DNA of 64,000 nucleotides. Origin: Anaeramoeba ignava (taxonomy: Eukaryota > Metamonada > Anaeramoebidae). The notes below the pieces were generated by a model that saw nothing but the letters and a program-made list of their open reading frames with translations, was not told the origin of the DNA and did not search any database. The position numbers and the translations under genes are program-made. Shown here piece after piece: positions 1-12,100 of this stretch; the stretch's first letter is position 1; each line of letters starts with the position of its first letter. The stretch lies in NCBI GenBank assembly GCA_028826165.1, contig JAPDFW010000092.1, forward strand, positions 620,001 to 684,000, given 5' to 3'.

Positions 1-2592
1 GTTATGTTTCTTTCTTGTAATATCCCATCTATTCGATCATTAGCTTCATATTCCATTTCCATTTTCAGTAATTTCATTCCACAAGAAAAATTAGTACCAA
101 TTATCCAGGAAATATTGCCATTATTATCATCACAGAATGACATACAAAGACTTGGAGCAGCAGAAACAATCAACAATATTGTTAGTATTCTTGATATCAA
201 ATTCGTTCCATTCATTTCTTCTCTTGCTGTTCCAATTCTTCGTCGAATGAGTGATCACAATCATGCAATTCGTGAAGTGGTATCAAATAGTTTTGCATTG
301 TTAGTTAGGTTAATTCCTCTTGTTGCCACTTCTTCTCATCTTGAAAATTCACTGCATATTGGCGAAGAACATAAATTTTTGGAGCAACTTCTTGATTCTT
401 CCAAAATTGATCATGTTGAAATTCCTTTTAAATTAAATTTAGATTTAAGAAAATATCAACAAGACGGAATTAATTGGCTAATTTTTCTCAATAAATTTGG
501 ACTTCACGGGATTTTATGTGATGATATGGGATTAGGAAAAGTAAATTAAATTAAATTAAATTTAAATTAAAATTTAAATTTCTAAAATAATCTTTTTTTC
601 TTTTAGACTTTGCAAGCTCTTTGTGCAATTCTTATTCACCAAAATAATAAATCAAAATTATTGCAAGAAACAAAAAATACAGAATATCAACCTCTTCCTT
701 CTTTTATTGTTTGCCCATCTACTCTTGTTAGTCACTGGAAATTTGAAATTGAGAAAATATTTCCTCAAAACTTAAATATTCAAATTCTTAAATTTATTGG
801 GAATCCAAAAGAAAGATCAATTTTACTTAAAAAAATCCCAAATTCAAATATTGTCATTTCTTCTTATGATATTGTTCGCAAAGATATTCACTATCTAAAA
901 AAGCAATTATTTGATTACTTGATTCTTGATGAAGGACATATAATTCGAAATCCAACAACAAAAATAAGCCAAGCTGTGAAATCAATCAAAGCTCAGCATC
1001 GACTAATTTTATCAGGAACACCAATTCAAAACAATGTGATTGAATTATGGTCGTTGTTTGATTTTTTAATGCCAGGATTTCTTGGAAGTGAAAAATATTT
1101 CAAACAACAATTCGCAAAACCAATTCTCCAACTCAAAGACCCTCGATGTTCAGATAATATTCGAGAAAAAGGAACAATTGCAAAAGAAGCTCTTCATCGC
1201 CAAGTTCTTCCTTTTCTATTAAGAAGAATGAAAGAGGATGTTCTCAAAGATCTTCCTCCTAAAATTATTCAGGATTATTACTGCGAACTTAGTCCTCTTC
1301 AAATGAAAATTTACCAGCAATTCTCTCAAAAATTTGAAAAATCCGAGATTGCACAATTAATAAATAATCGAGAAGAAGAAAATAATCAAGAAAATTTATC
1401 AAATTCAATGGAAATTGAAAACAAAAAAGATGATAAAAATGATGATGGCAATGATAATGATAATGAACCTCAAAAATCTGGAAACAAAAAATCCAAAAAT
1501 AATCAGCATATTTTCCAATTACTTCAATATCTCCGTAGATTATGCAATCATCCCAAACTCGTTCTCGATCCAAAATCAAAACAGCACGCTCAAATCATTC
1601 AAGAACTAAAACAGAAAGGATCATCTATTAATGATATTAAACACTCTCCTAAACTTCTTGCTCTCAAACAACTTTTAATCGAATGTGGAATTGGTTCCGA
1701 TTCTCCAGAAAAATCCAAAAAAAACTTACACAAACAAACTCCCAAATTCGAACCAAAAACAAATGTGAGAATTCAATCAATCGAAGAATTCACACAAATT
1801 GAATCAGAAAGCCTTTCTCAAACTGGAGATTCATACGAAAAAATTTCAACATTTCGAACAGAAAAAATTTCGAAATTTGAACTAACCAAAAACAAAAAAG
1901 AAAATAAAGAAGAAAAAAATGAGACAAAAACAACATCACTTGATGCAGTTCTTTCACGACCTGTTTCAAGCCATCGAGCGTTAATATTTTGCCAATCAAG
2001 AAGTATACTCGACATCATTCAAGATGATCTATTAAGAAAAGAAATGCCTGAAGTGACATTTCTAAGATTAGATGGAGAAATGGAACCGAAAAAAAGAATG
2101 GATGTTGTATTAAAATTCAACAACGATCCAACAATTGATCTTCTTCTTTTAACAACAAAAATTGGGGGGACTGGACTCAATTTGACAAGTGCAGATACAG
2201 TTATATTTTTCGAACATGATTGGAATCCAATGCAAGATTTACAAGCAATGGATCGTGCTCATCGTTTGGGTCAAAGATTAGTTGTTAATGTTTATCGTTT
2301 GATCACTAAAGACACTTTGGAAGAAAGAATTATGGGATTGCAAAATTTTAAATTATCAATCGCTAATTCTGTTATTAACAAAGATAATTCTTCTCTTCAA
2401 AACGTAGATTCTCTCCAGTTTTTTAACTTGTTTTCTTTTGGAAACTCAAATTTAAATTTCCTTTCTAAAAATAATACTCAAAAATCTAATAATAATAATA
2501 ATAATAATTCTCTTGCTCATTTATCAGAACTTTGGAATGAAAATGAATATCAAGATGAGTTTGATCTTTCAAATTTTTTAGATAAATTTTAA
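1..2592 (+). CDS. BTAF1: MOT1/BTAF1-type SNF2 ATPase (5' partial)
   Basis: This is the C-terminal part of a MOT1/BTAF1 Swi2/Snf2 ATPase, the nuclear enzyme that uses ATP to strip TBP from DNA. Two exons, 1-540 and 607-2592, are joined across a 66-nt GT-AG intron that falls inside the Walker A region: exon 1 ends DDMGLGK and exon 2 resumes TLQAL. HEAT-like helices fill the first ~120 residues. The helicase motifs follow in order: LDEGH (motif II), SGTPIQNN (motif III), LRRMKEDVLKDLPPK, then the C-terminal lobe with LLTTKIGGTGLNLTSAD and DRAHRLGQ. An Asn/Asp/Lys-rich insert (about 1370-1500) and a second one near 1690-1930 interrupt the lobes. BTAF1 proteins are about 1,800-2,000 residues, so most of the HEAT-repeat N-terminus lies outside the window. 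The frame is open to base 1, so the ATG at 4 is probably not the start. Confidence 0.9.
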
Positions 2593-2802
2593 ACATAAAA
2601 AAAAATTTTTTTTTTTTCTTCTCTTCCACTTTTTTTTTTTGTTTTGTTTTCTGGCAGATCAAATCTTTTTTTTTTTTTAAAATAAAAATAAAAATAAAAA
2701 TAAAACAAGAAAACAAATTTATTTTTCATTTTCCATTTTCTTTTTTCTTTTCTTTTGATCTAAAAAAACAACAACAAAAAAAATATCCAAAAAAAAAAAT
2801 AA

Positions 2803-5209
2803 ATGTCTTTCCAAAATTTAAATGAGAATTTAAAACAAACTTCTTCTGCAAATTTAAGTAAAATTATTTTTTTTTCATTTTTTTCATTTTTTTCATTTTT
2901 GTTTGTTTTTAAAAGCTTTACAAACTTTACAATCAAAAATTAATTCTTTAAAAGAACAAAAAAATGATTTTCTTTATAAAATTTCACTTTTAAAACAACA
3001 AGAAATTAATGATTTTCAAATTAATTTTAAACAAGAATTATTTGACCAAATCACAAATCTTTCTTCAGAAATTAAACTTTTAAAAGAAAAATTTTCTAAT
3101 TATTGTTTTTCTACTTCTCAAACTTCTTCTAATAATAATAATAATAATAATGATAATCAATTTAAAAAAATTAAGAAAAAAATACAAAATCTTCAACTTT
3201 CTGAATCAAATCATTTAGCAATTAAATCTCAAGTTTTGAAATATTTGGAAATTATTTCTATTCAACTTAAAACATTTGAAAAAGAAATTATTTATTCTCA
3301 AAATAAAGAATCAAAAAAACTACAAAGAAATTTATTACAAATTGAAAATCTTAAATCTCAAAATTCTGAAATGAATCAAGATTTGAATTCTTGTAATACA
3401 ATTGCTGAAACAGTTTTATCTGTTAAAAAATTAGAAAATAAAATTTCTCAAGAAAGAAAAAGAAGAATTAGAAAAAAAAGAAACAAACTCAATAAATATT
3501 CTCATCAAAAACAAGAATTAATTAGATCAAGGATATTTCAGTTATCTCAACAATATCCTCAATTAACAAATTTAGTTTTTAATAAAAAAACTTGGTTAAA
3601 TTTACGATTTGAAGAGGATCAAAATGATTTAGAAAATTTAAATCAAATTAATGGAATTGAAATTAATGATGAATTTGAAGTTTCTTTTATTAATGAAAAT
3701 GATTTAGAAAATCAAAATGAAAATAATTTAGAAAATAATTTAGAAAATGATTTAGAAAATGATTTAGAAAATGATTTAGAAAATGATTTAGAAAATGATT
3801 TAGAAAATGATTTAGAAAATGATTTAGAAAATCAAAATGAAAATGATTTAGAAAATGATTTAGAAAATCAAAATGAAAATAATTTAGAAAATGATTTAGA
3901 AAATAATTTAGAAAATGATTTAGAAAATAATTTAGAAAATGATTTAGAAAATGATTTAGAAAATAATTTAGAAAATCAAAATGAAATTAATTTAGAAAAT
4001 GATTTAGAAAATGGAAATCATTTAGAAAATAATTTAGAAAATGATTTAGAAAATGATTTAGAAAATCAAAATGAAAATGAAAATGATTTAGAAAATCAAA
4101 ATGAAAATGAAATTAATTTAGAAAATCAAAATGAAAATGATTTAGAAAATGATTTAGAAAATGATTTAGAAAATGATTTAGAAAATGAAAATCAAAATGA
4201 AAATGAAAATCAATACCAAAATCAAAATGATTTAGAAAATGATTTAGAAAATGATTTAGAAAATGATTTAGAAAATGATTTAGAAAATCAAAATGAAATT
4301 AATTTAGAAAATCAAAATGAAAATAATTTAGAAAATAATTTAGAAAATGATTTAGAAAATGATTTAGAAAATGAAAATGAAAATGAAAATGAAAATAAAA
4401 ATCAAAATGAAAATGATTTAGAAAATGAAAATGAAAATCAAAAAGAAAATCAAAATCAAAATCAAAATCAAAATCAAAATCAAAATCAAAATCAAAATCA
4501 AAATCAAATTCAAATTCAAAATCAAAATCATTTAAAAAATCAAAATGAAAATCAAAATCAAAATCAAAATCAAAATCAAAATCAAAATCATTTAAAAAAT
4601 CAAAATCATTTAGAAAATTTTGATCTTTTAATTGATCTTTTATCAGATAATCCTTCAAATCAAAAATCTAATTTTCAATATAAATATGGAGCATTCTTTT
4701 TAAGTAATTCTGAAAAACAATTTTTACCTTTCAATTCAACCTCAAATCACAAAAATTCACATTCATTACCTGTTAATATTCAATATTCACAAAACAAAAA
4801 TCAAAACTTTATTAGAAAATCAGAAATTTTTCAAAATAAAAATACAAAAATTATCCAATTATTATCAACTTTATATTCAGAACATCAATTTATGAAAAGA
4901 GAAAAGAATAAATTAGAAAGTATTTTAAGAAATTTACAAATTTTTTCACAAAACAAAAAAGAAAAAGAAAAAGAAAAAGAAAATTTGCAAGAAATTGGAG
5001 AAATAATTGAAGAAATATTAAAAGAGAAAAAAAAACAATTTCATTTCATTTGTAAATTATCAGAAAGAAAAGATGATTTTGGATTAACAATGAAAAAAAA
5101 GAATGAAAAAATAAAAATGGATTTAATTTTTCCAAAGACAAAAGAAACAGAAGATTTAAGAAGATTAATTAGAAGAGGAATTTATTGTCATCCAAATAAA
5201 AGTTTATAA
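2803..5209 (+). CDS. Coiled-coil protein with LEN/DLEN repeat tract
   Basis: I do not recognise the family. The model is exon 1 at 2803-2857, an intron at 2858-2915 (GTAAAATT to TTTTAAAAG) and exon 2 at 2916-5209. The ATG at 2803 is chosen because the long frame has no ATG upstream of its repeats and exon 1 joins in phase, giving 782 residues. Residues ~20-220 are Lys/Glu/Leu-rich and probably coiled coil. Residues ~240-600 are a repeat of Leu-Glu-Asn plus Asp or Asn, turning into Gln-Asn dipeptides. The last ~130 residues are charged and probably helical again. No enzyme motif, signal peptide or membrane segment is visible. A filament or scaffold role is possible but not supported by homology. 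Confidence 0.75.
3690..4620 (+). repeat. In-frame 12-nt/6-nt tandem repeat (LEND, NQ)
   Basis: Within the preceding gene the DNA is a tandem array of the 12-mer GATTTAGAAAAT (Asp-Leu-Glu-Asn) mixed with AATTTAGAAAAT and hexamers AAATGA/AAATCA (Asn-Glu, Asn-Gln). Toward 4440-4600 it becomes almost pure AAATCA. All units are multiples of three, so the frame stays open, and the opposite strand reads as a Phe-Asp-rich shadow frame. Confidence 0.95.
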
Positions 5210-5277
5210 AAAATAAAAAATAACAAATTTCAAAAAATTCATTTTTTTTCTCATTTTTTTTAAAAAAAAATAAAACA

Positions 5278-5792
5278 ATGCAAAAACATAAAACAATTTT
5301 TTTTTATTCAGATAAAACAGCTTATGCATTTCTTTCAAATTTTTATCCAGCAAGACATACAGTTTTTGGAGCAGAATATTTAACAACAGAACATTCATTT
5401 CAAGCACAAAAATTTTTATGGGAAAAATCAACAGAAGAAGATAAAATTCAAGCAGAAAAAATCCGAATAGCAAAAAACCTGGATTAGCAAAAAAACTAGG
5501 AAATTCAAGAACCGGATTACATAAACTTAGACCAGATTGGGAAGAAAAAAAAGATAGTATTATGAAAGAAGTTGTTTTTGCAAAATTCGATCAAAATGAA
5601 GAATTGAAAAAACTTCTTTTTGAAACTGGTGATGCTCTTTTAGTTGAAGATGCTAGAAATGATTATTATTGGGGAAGAGGTGCTTCTGGAAAAGGAAAAA
5701 ATAAATTGGGTCATATTTTAATGGAAGTTAGAGCTGAACTTAAAGAAAAAGAAGAGAAAAAAGAGAAAGAAAATGAAAAAGAAAAAAAATAA
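5278..5792 (+). pseudogene. NADAR-family ADP-ribose N-glycosidase, frameshifted
   Basis: This encodes a NADAR (YbiA/RibX-like) domain, a family of N-glycosidases acting on ADP-ribosylated guanine or phosphoribosylated intermediates. The first part (5278-5477) holds FLSNFYP and the TTEHSFQAQKF helix. The second part (from 5478) holds LGNSRTGLHKLRPDWE, the KFDQNEELKKLLFETGD stretch and the D-YYWGRG motif. The two parts lie in different frames. The break sits at an A6 run at 5472-5477, where one missing A would restore continuity. No GT-AG intron can bridge it. With the correction the protein is ~171 residues, a normal NADAR length, with a Lys/Glu tail. It may be a functional gene with an assembly error, or a recent pseudogene. 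Every conserved block is intact on both sides, which argues against old decay. Confidence 0.8.
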
Positions 5793-5901
5793 AAGGAAAT
5801 CATTATCTCATTATTAAAAAAATTTTTTTCAAAATAAAAATCATTTTTTTTTTCATTTTCATAAAGAAATCAAAATAAAATAAAATAAATCAAATAAATC
5901 T

Positions 5902-8900
5902 ATGCAAAATTTTTTTCCTTCTCAATTTACAAATGAATTTGATTCAAAAATTACTCCTTTACATTTTGCTTGTTATTTCCAAAAAGAAACTACTCTTCAA
6001 GAAATTCAAAAATTAATTGAAAAAGGTTTTGATGTTAATGCAAAAACAATTTATAATCATCAAACTCCTTTACATTATGCCTGTCAAAATCAAAATGAAT
6101 TAAAAAATGAAAATCAAATTCAAAATCAAAATCAAAATGAATTAAAAAATGAAAATGAAAATCAAAATCAAATTCAAAATCAAAATCAAATTCAAAATCA
6201 AAATGAAAATCAAAATGAAAATCAAAATGAAAATCAAAATGAATTAAAAAATCAAAATCAAATTCAAATTCAAAATCAAAATCAAAATCAAAATGAATTA
6301 AAAAATCAAAATCAAAATCAAATTCAAAATCAAAATCAAAATCAAAATCAAATTCAAAATCAAAATCAAAATCAAAATGAAAATCAAAATGAAAATCAAA
6401 TTCAAAATCAAAATCAAAATCAAAATGAATTAAAAAATCAAAATCAAAATCAAATTGAAAATCAAATTGAAAATCAAAATGAAAATAATTTAGAAAATCT
6501 TTTAGAAAATGATTCAGAAAATCAAATTGAAATTGAAAATAGAAAGAAAATTCAATTCCAAATAAAAAATAGAAAAAAAGTAAACTCATTAGAAATTATC
6601 AAATATTTAATTGAAAAAGGTGCTAAAATAAATGCAAAAACACATTTTGATGAAACTCCATTGCATTTTGCTTGTCAAAATAAAAATCAAACAAATTCAT
6701 TAGAAATTATCAAATATTTAATTGAAAAAGGTGCTGATATTAATATAGTAACTAAATATACTAAACAAACAGCATTACATTTTGCTTGTCAATATCAAAT
6801 AAAAGAAAATTCACTTGAAATTATCAAATATTTAGTCGAAAAAGGTGCTAATATTAATGCAATAAATAAAGATAGTGAAACACCTTTGCATTTAGTTTGC
6901 AAATTTCAACAAAAAAATACACTTGAAATTATCAAATATTTAATTGAAAAAGGTGCTAATGTTAAAACAAGAAATAATTTGGATAGAACATTACTACATT
7001 CAGTTTGTCAATATCAACAAAATGGAATTTCAATTGAAATTATCAAATATTTAATTGAAAAAGGTGCTGAAATAAATGCAAAAAATGATCACAGCCATCA
7101 TACACCATTACATATTGCTTGTCAATATCCAAAGAAAAATTCGTTTGAGATTATTAAGTTTCTTATTGAAAATGGAGCTGATATTCATTCAAAAACAATT
7201 GATAATGAAACTCCATTGTATTTTGCTTGTAAATATCAAAACCAAACAAATTCACTTGAAATTATCAAATATTTAATTGAAAAAGGTGCTGATATTAATG
7301 CCAAAACATGTTATAATCATCAAACACCATTACACATTGTTTGTCAATATCAAATTAAACAAAATTCAATTGAAATTATCAAACATTTAATTGAAAAAGG
7401 TGCTGATATCAACTCAAAAACGAAATACAAAGAAACACCATTACATTTATTTTGTGAATTTCAACAAAAAAATTCACTTGAAATTATCAACTATTTAATT
7501 GAAAAAGGTGCTGATATAGATTCCAAAAATAATTTTTATCAAACTCCATTACATTTAGCTTGCCAAAATCAGAACGAGACAAAATCACTTAAAATCATCA
7601 AATCTTTAGTTGAAAATGGAGCTGATATAAATGCAAAAACAATTTACAACGAACAACCTTTACATTATTTATCTAAATTTCATCCAAAAGAAAATTCATT
7701 TGAGAGTTTTAAATATTTAATTGAAAAAGGAGTTGATATCAATTCACAAGCTGATGATGGACACACACCTTTGCATTATATTTGTAAATATCGCCAAGAT
7801 TCCTGCTTTAAAATTATTGAATATTTAATCCAAAAAGGAGCTAAAACTAATATTACAAATAATCATAATGAAACACCTTTACATTTACTTTGTGAATTTC
7901 AAAAGAAAAACGAAAATTTGTTCCAAATCCTTCAATATTTTGTTGCAAATGGAGCTGATATTAATATCAAAAATAACAAAGACCAATCGATTTTGAGTTT
8001 TTTCATTTCTTCAGTAAAAGAACTTACTTTCTTATTGATGAATGAAGCAAATATTTTTGATTTGGCTCCATTTGAAGTTACAAACCACATTTCTGATCTT
8101 TTCCCAAAAATTTATTCAATTAATCAGGATTTAAACAATTTACTAAAATCACAAAATAATTTCTCTGATCTTGAAATTCAATCAAAAGATTCATTTACAT
8201 TTTCTGTTCATAAATTGATTCTTTTATTAAGATTTGATAATGATAATTTATTACTCCAAAAATTTATTAATATTTGCAAAATTTATCCAAAAGAAAATGT
8301 TCAGCTTGCAATTAATTTTCTTTACACAGGATTTCCTGATTTTGATAGTTTTCTTCAAAGTTATGAAAATTTACTAATTTTTAAATCCAAAAATGAACAA
8401 AATTTAAAAATCCAAAATCAAATTTCAAAAAAATCAAATTCTCATACTATTTCTCAATCAATTGAAATTGAAATTGAAAGAACAAAACAAAGAAATCAAG
8501 AAAAAGAAAAAGAACAAAAACAATATGAGAAAATTGAAAAAATATTCAAAATAATTTTCAATAATCCAAAAAATTGGATTAAATCAAAAAAAGGAAGAAA
8601 AGGAATATTAAAAGATTTTAGTAAATTATTCAAAGAAGAATCAACAAAAGATTTCACAATAATTTGTTCAGAAAATGAAAATGAAAATGAAAATGAAAAT
8701 GAAAATGAAAATGAAATTAAAATTAAAGTTCATAAATTGATTTTATTCATAAGAAGTGAATTATTTAAAGGAATGTTTCAATTAAATATAAAAGATTCAT
8801 CTAATCAAGTTCATGATTATACTCATAAATCATTTGAATCATTAAACCAATTAATTTATTTTTTTTATTTTGATAAATTTGAAGAAGAAAAAATGGATCA

Positions 8901-9018
8901 AAAAATTATTGAAGAATTAGAAGATTCAAAAGATTATTATCAATTAAATCCAAATTCAATAATTGATTTAATTTTATTTAAATTAATTGAAAAAAAAAAG
9001 GAAAAAAAATTTAATTAA
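5902..9018 (+). CDS. Ankyrin-repeat protein with two C-terminal BTB-like domains
   Basis: A single-exon 1,038-residue protein. About 14 ankyrin repeats are recognisable by the recurring core KYLIEKGADIN followed by TPLH-ACQ-Q. The first repeat (residues ~15-60) is separated from the rest by an Asn/Gln/Glu low-complexity insert at residues ~60-205. Repeats then run to about residue 700. Two BTB/POZ-like segments follow: one near 745-810 (SDLEIQSKDSFTFSVHKLIL, then YTGF), and one near 885-985 (DFTIICSENE, then KVHKLILFIRSELFKGMF). A short Glu-Asn tract is inserted in the second. BTB domains commonly dimerise or recruit Cullin-3, and ankyrin arrays bind proteins. A ubiquitin-ligase adaptor role is therefore inferred, not shown. 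No signal peptide or membrane segment is visible. Confidence 0.85.
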   Translation: MQNFFPSQFTNEFDSKITPLHFACYFQKETTLQEIQKLIEKGFDVNAKTIYNHQTPLHYACQNQNELKNENQIQNQNQNELKNENENQNQIQNQNQIQNQNENQNENQNENQNELKNQNQIQIQNQNQNQNELKNQNQNQIQNQNQNQNQIQNQNQNQNENQNENQIQNQNQNQNELKNQNQNQIENQIENQNENNLENLLENDSENQIEIENRKKIQFQIKNRKKVNSLEIIKYLIEKGAKINAKTHFDETPLHFACQNKNQTNSLEIIKYLIEKGADINIVTKYTKQTALHFACQYQIKENSLEIIKYLVEKGANINAINKDSETPLHLVCKFQQKNTLEIIKYLIEKGANVKTRNNLDRTLLHSVCQYQQNGISIEIIKYLIEKGAEINAKNDHSHHTPLHIACQYPKKNSFEIIKFLIENGADIHSKTIDNETPLYFACKYQNQTNSLEIIKYLIEKGADINAKTCYNHQTPLHIVCQYQIKQNSIEIIKHLIEKGADINSKTKYKETPLHLFCEFQQKNSLEIINYLIEKGADIDSKNNFYQTPLHLACQNQNETKSLKIIKSLVENGADINAKTIYNEQPLHYLSKFHPKENSFESFKYLIEKGVDINSQADDGHTPLHYICKYRQDSCFKIIEYLIQKGAKTNITNNHNETPLHLLCEFQKKNENLFQILQYFVANGADINIKNNKDQSILSFFISSVKELTFLLMNEANIFDLAPFEVTNHISDLFPKIYSINQDLNNLLKSQNNFSDLEIQSKDSFTFSVHKLILLLRFDNDNLLLQKFINICKIYPKENVQLAINFLYTGFPDFDSFLQSYENLLIFKSKNEQNLKIQNQISKKSNSHTISQSIEIEIERTKQRNQEKEKEQKQYEKIEKIFKIIFNNPKNWIKSKKGRKGILKDFSKLFKEESTKDFTIICSENENENENENENENEIKIKVHKLILFIRSELFKGMFQLNIKDSSNQVHDYTHKSFESLNQLIYFFYFDKFEEEKMDQKIIEELEDSKDYYQLNPNSIIDLILFKLIEKKKEKKFN

Positions 9019-9143
9019 AAAACTTTAAAACGTGTTTTTTTTTTAATTAAAAATTTTTTCTTTTAATTTTTTTTTTCATTTTTTTTTTTCAAATTCCCAC
9101 TTTAAAAAATTAATTAAACTAATTAAATTAATTAAAATAAATA

Positions 9144-12100
9144 ATGAAATTTTTTTGTTTAATAACTTTATTCATTATTTTTCTTTCACAAATAACAATA
9201 AATACTAATTCTTATTCAAATACACCATATTTACTTTGGCATGGAGCTTCAAATCAAATAAACATTAAAGATACTTTAAATATAATTGAATTTAATGGAA
9301 ATATTCATTCAATAGATCTTAAAACAGGAAAACAAAATTGGGTTATTGAAACAAACAAATTAGTTTTTGAATCTAAATTTGAAGTTACTGATCCTAGAAC
9401 TTTCTTTATTCCAAATCTTAATGGCAACATTTATTCATGTAAAAAAGAAGAAGAAATTAAAGTGAGTCATTTCTAAATTATAAATAAAATTATAAATTAA
9501 ATTATAAATTAAATTATAAATAAAATTATAAATAAAATTATAAATAAAATAATAAATAAAATTATAAATAAAATAATAAATTAAATAATAAATAAAATAA
9601 TAAATAAAATTATAAATAAAATAATAAATAAAATTATAAATAAAATTATAAATAAAATTATAAATAAAATTATAAATTAAATTATAAATTAAATTATAAA
9701 TAAAATTATAAATAAATTATAAATAAAATTATAAATTAAATTATAAAATAAATTATAAATAAAATTATAAATAAAATTATAAATTAAATTATAAATAAAT
9801 TATAAATAAAATTATAAATAAAATTATAAATAAAATTATAAATTAAATTATAAATAAAATTATAAATAAAATTATAAATTAAATTATAAATAAAATTATA
9901 AATAAAATTATAAATAAAATTATAAATAAAATTATAAATAAAATTATAAATTAAATTATAAATAAAAAATTATAAATAAAATTATAAATAAAATTATAAA
10001 TTAAATTATAAATTAAATTATAAATAAAATTATAAATTAAATTATAAATTAAAATTATAAATAAAATTATAAATTAAAATTATAAATAAAATTATAAATA
10101 AAATTATAAATAAAAATATAAATAAAATTATAAATAAAAATTATAAATAAAATTATAAATAAAATTATAAATAAAATTATAAATAAAATTATAAATAAAA
10201 TTATAAAAAAAATAATAAAAAAATATAAATAAAATTATAAATAAAATAATAAATAAAAATTATAAATTAAATTATAAATAAAAATATAAATTAAGTTATA
10301 AATTAAAGTTATAAATTAAAATATAAATTAAATTATAAATTAAATTATAAATAAAAAAAATAAAAATAAAATTAAAAATATAAATAAAAATATAAATAAA
10401 ATTATAAATAAAAATATAAATAAAATTATAAATAAAATTATAAATAAAATTATAAATTAAAATTATAAATAAAGTTATAAATTAAATTATAAATTAAATT
10501 ATAAATTAAATTATAAATAAAATTATAAATTAAATTATAAATAAAATTATAAATTAAATAATAAATAAAATTATAAATAAAATTATAAATTAAATTATAA
10601 ATTAAATTATAAATTAAATTATAAATAAAATTATAAATTAAATTATAAATAAAATTATAAATTAAATAATAAATAAAATTATAAATAAAATTATAAATTA
10701 AATTATAAATTAAATTATAAATAAAATTATAGAGTTATTTCATAAAACCGACCCGAGACAATAAATCCGACCCAGACTTCAAATTAAAAGAAAAAAAATT
10801 CACCTCAAAAACAAAAGTAAGGAAAAAAGTTCACCAACATGCATAATATCTTGAGCAAAAAGAATATATCTGCCTCTTTGTGGATATTCCTTTTTCTCTT
10901 CTTCTCTTTCTTTGGATGAATTTTTTCCTTTTAGCTCCCTTTTGAAAAATGTCAAAATCAATGGGATGGGTCGGATTTATTGTCTCGGGTCGGTTTTATG
11001 AAATAACTCTAAATAAAATTATAAATTAAATTATAAATAAAATTATAAATAAAATTATAAATAAAAATATAAATAAAATTATAAATAAAATTATAAATTA
11101 AATTATAAATAAAATTATAAATAAAATTATAAATAAAATTATAAATTAAATTATAAATAAAATTATAAATAAAATTATAAATAAAATTATAAATAAAATT
11201 ATAAATTAAATTATAAATAAAATTATAAATAAAATTATAAATAAAATTATAAATAAATTATAAATAAAATTATATAAATAAAATTATAAATAAAATTATA
11301 AATAAAATTATAAATAAAATTATAAATAAAATTATAAAATAAATTATAAATTAAATTATAAAATAAATTATAAATAAAATTATAAATAAAATTATAAATA
11401 AAATTATAAATAAAAATATAAATTAAATTATAAAATAAAATTATAAATAAAATTATAAATAAAATTATAAAATAAATAAAAAATTCTAATAAAATAATAA
11501 ATAAAATAATAAATAAAAATAATAAATTAAATTATAAATTAAATTATAAATAATATTATAAATAAAATTATAAATTAAATTATAAATAAAATTATAAATA
11601 AAATTATAAAAAAAATATAAAATAAAAATTATAAATTAAATTATAAATAAAATTATAAATTAAAATATAAATTAAATTATAAATATAAATATAAATTAAG
11701 TTATAAATAAAATTATAAATAAAAATTATAAATTAAATTATAAATAAAATTAAAAATAAAATTATAAATAAAATTATAAATTAAAATTATAAATAAAATT
11801 ATAAATAAAATTATAAATTAAATTATAAATAAAAATTATAAATAAAATTATAAATAAATTATAAATTATAAATTAAATTATAAATAAAATTATAAATAAA
11901 ATTATAAATAAAATTATAAATAAAATTATAAATAAAATTATAAATTAAATTATAAATAAAATTATAAATTAAATTATAAATAAAATTATAAATTAAATTA
12001 TAAATAAAATTATAAATTAAATTATAAATAAAATTATAAATTAAATTATAAATTAAATTATAAATTAAATTATAAATTAAATTATAAATTAAATTATAAA

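Noticed and set aside
2903-2917. TTG-initiated start for the LEN-repeat protein
   Set aside because: An upstream ATG exon at 2803-2857 joins in phase through GT-AG, so a non-ATG start is unnecessary; the track-like start lies inside the intron.
4299-4658. Antisense Phe-Asp-rich open frame
   Set aside because: It is the complement of the Asn-Gln/Asn-Glu repeat of the plus-strand gene. The same shadows occur at 6035-6589, 31675-32677, 40172-40519 and 53834-54043.
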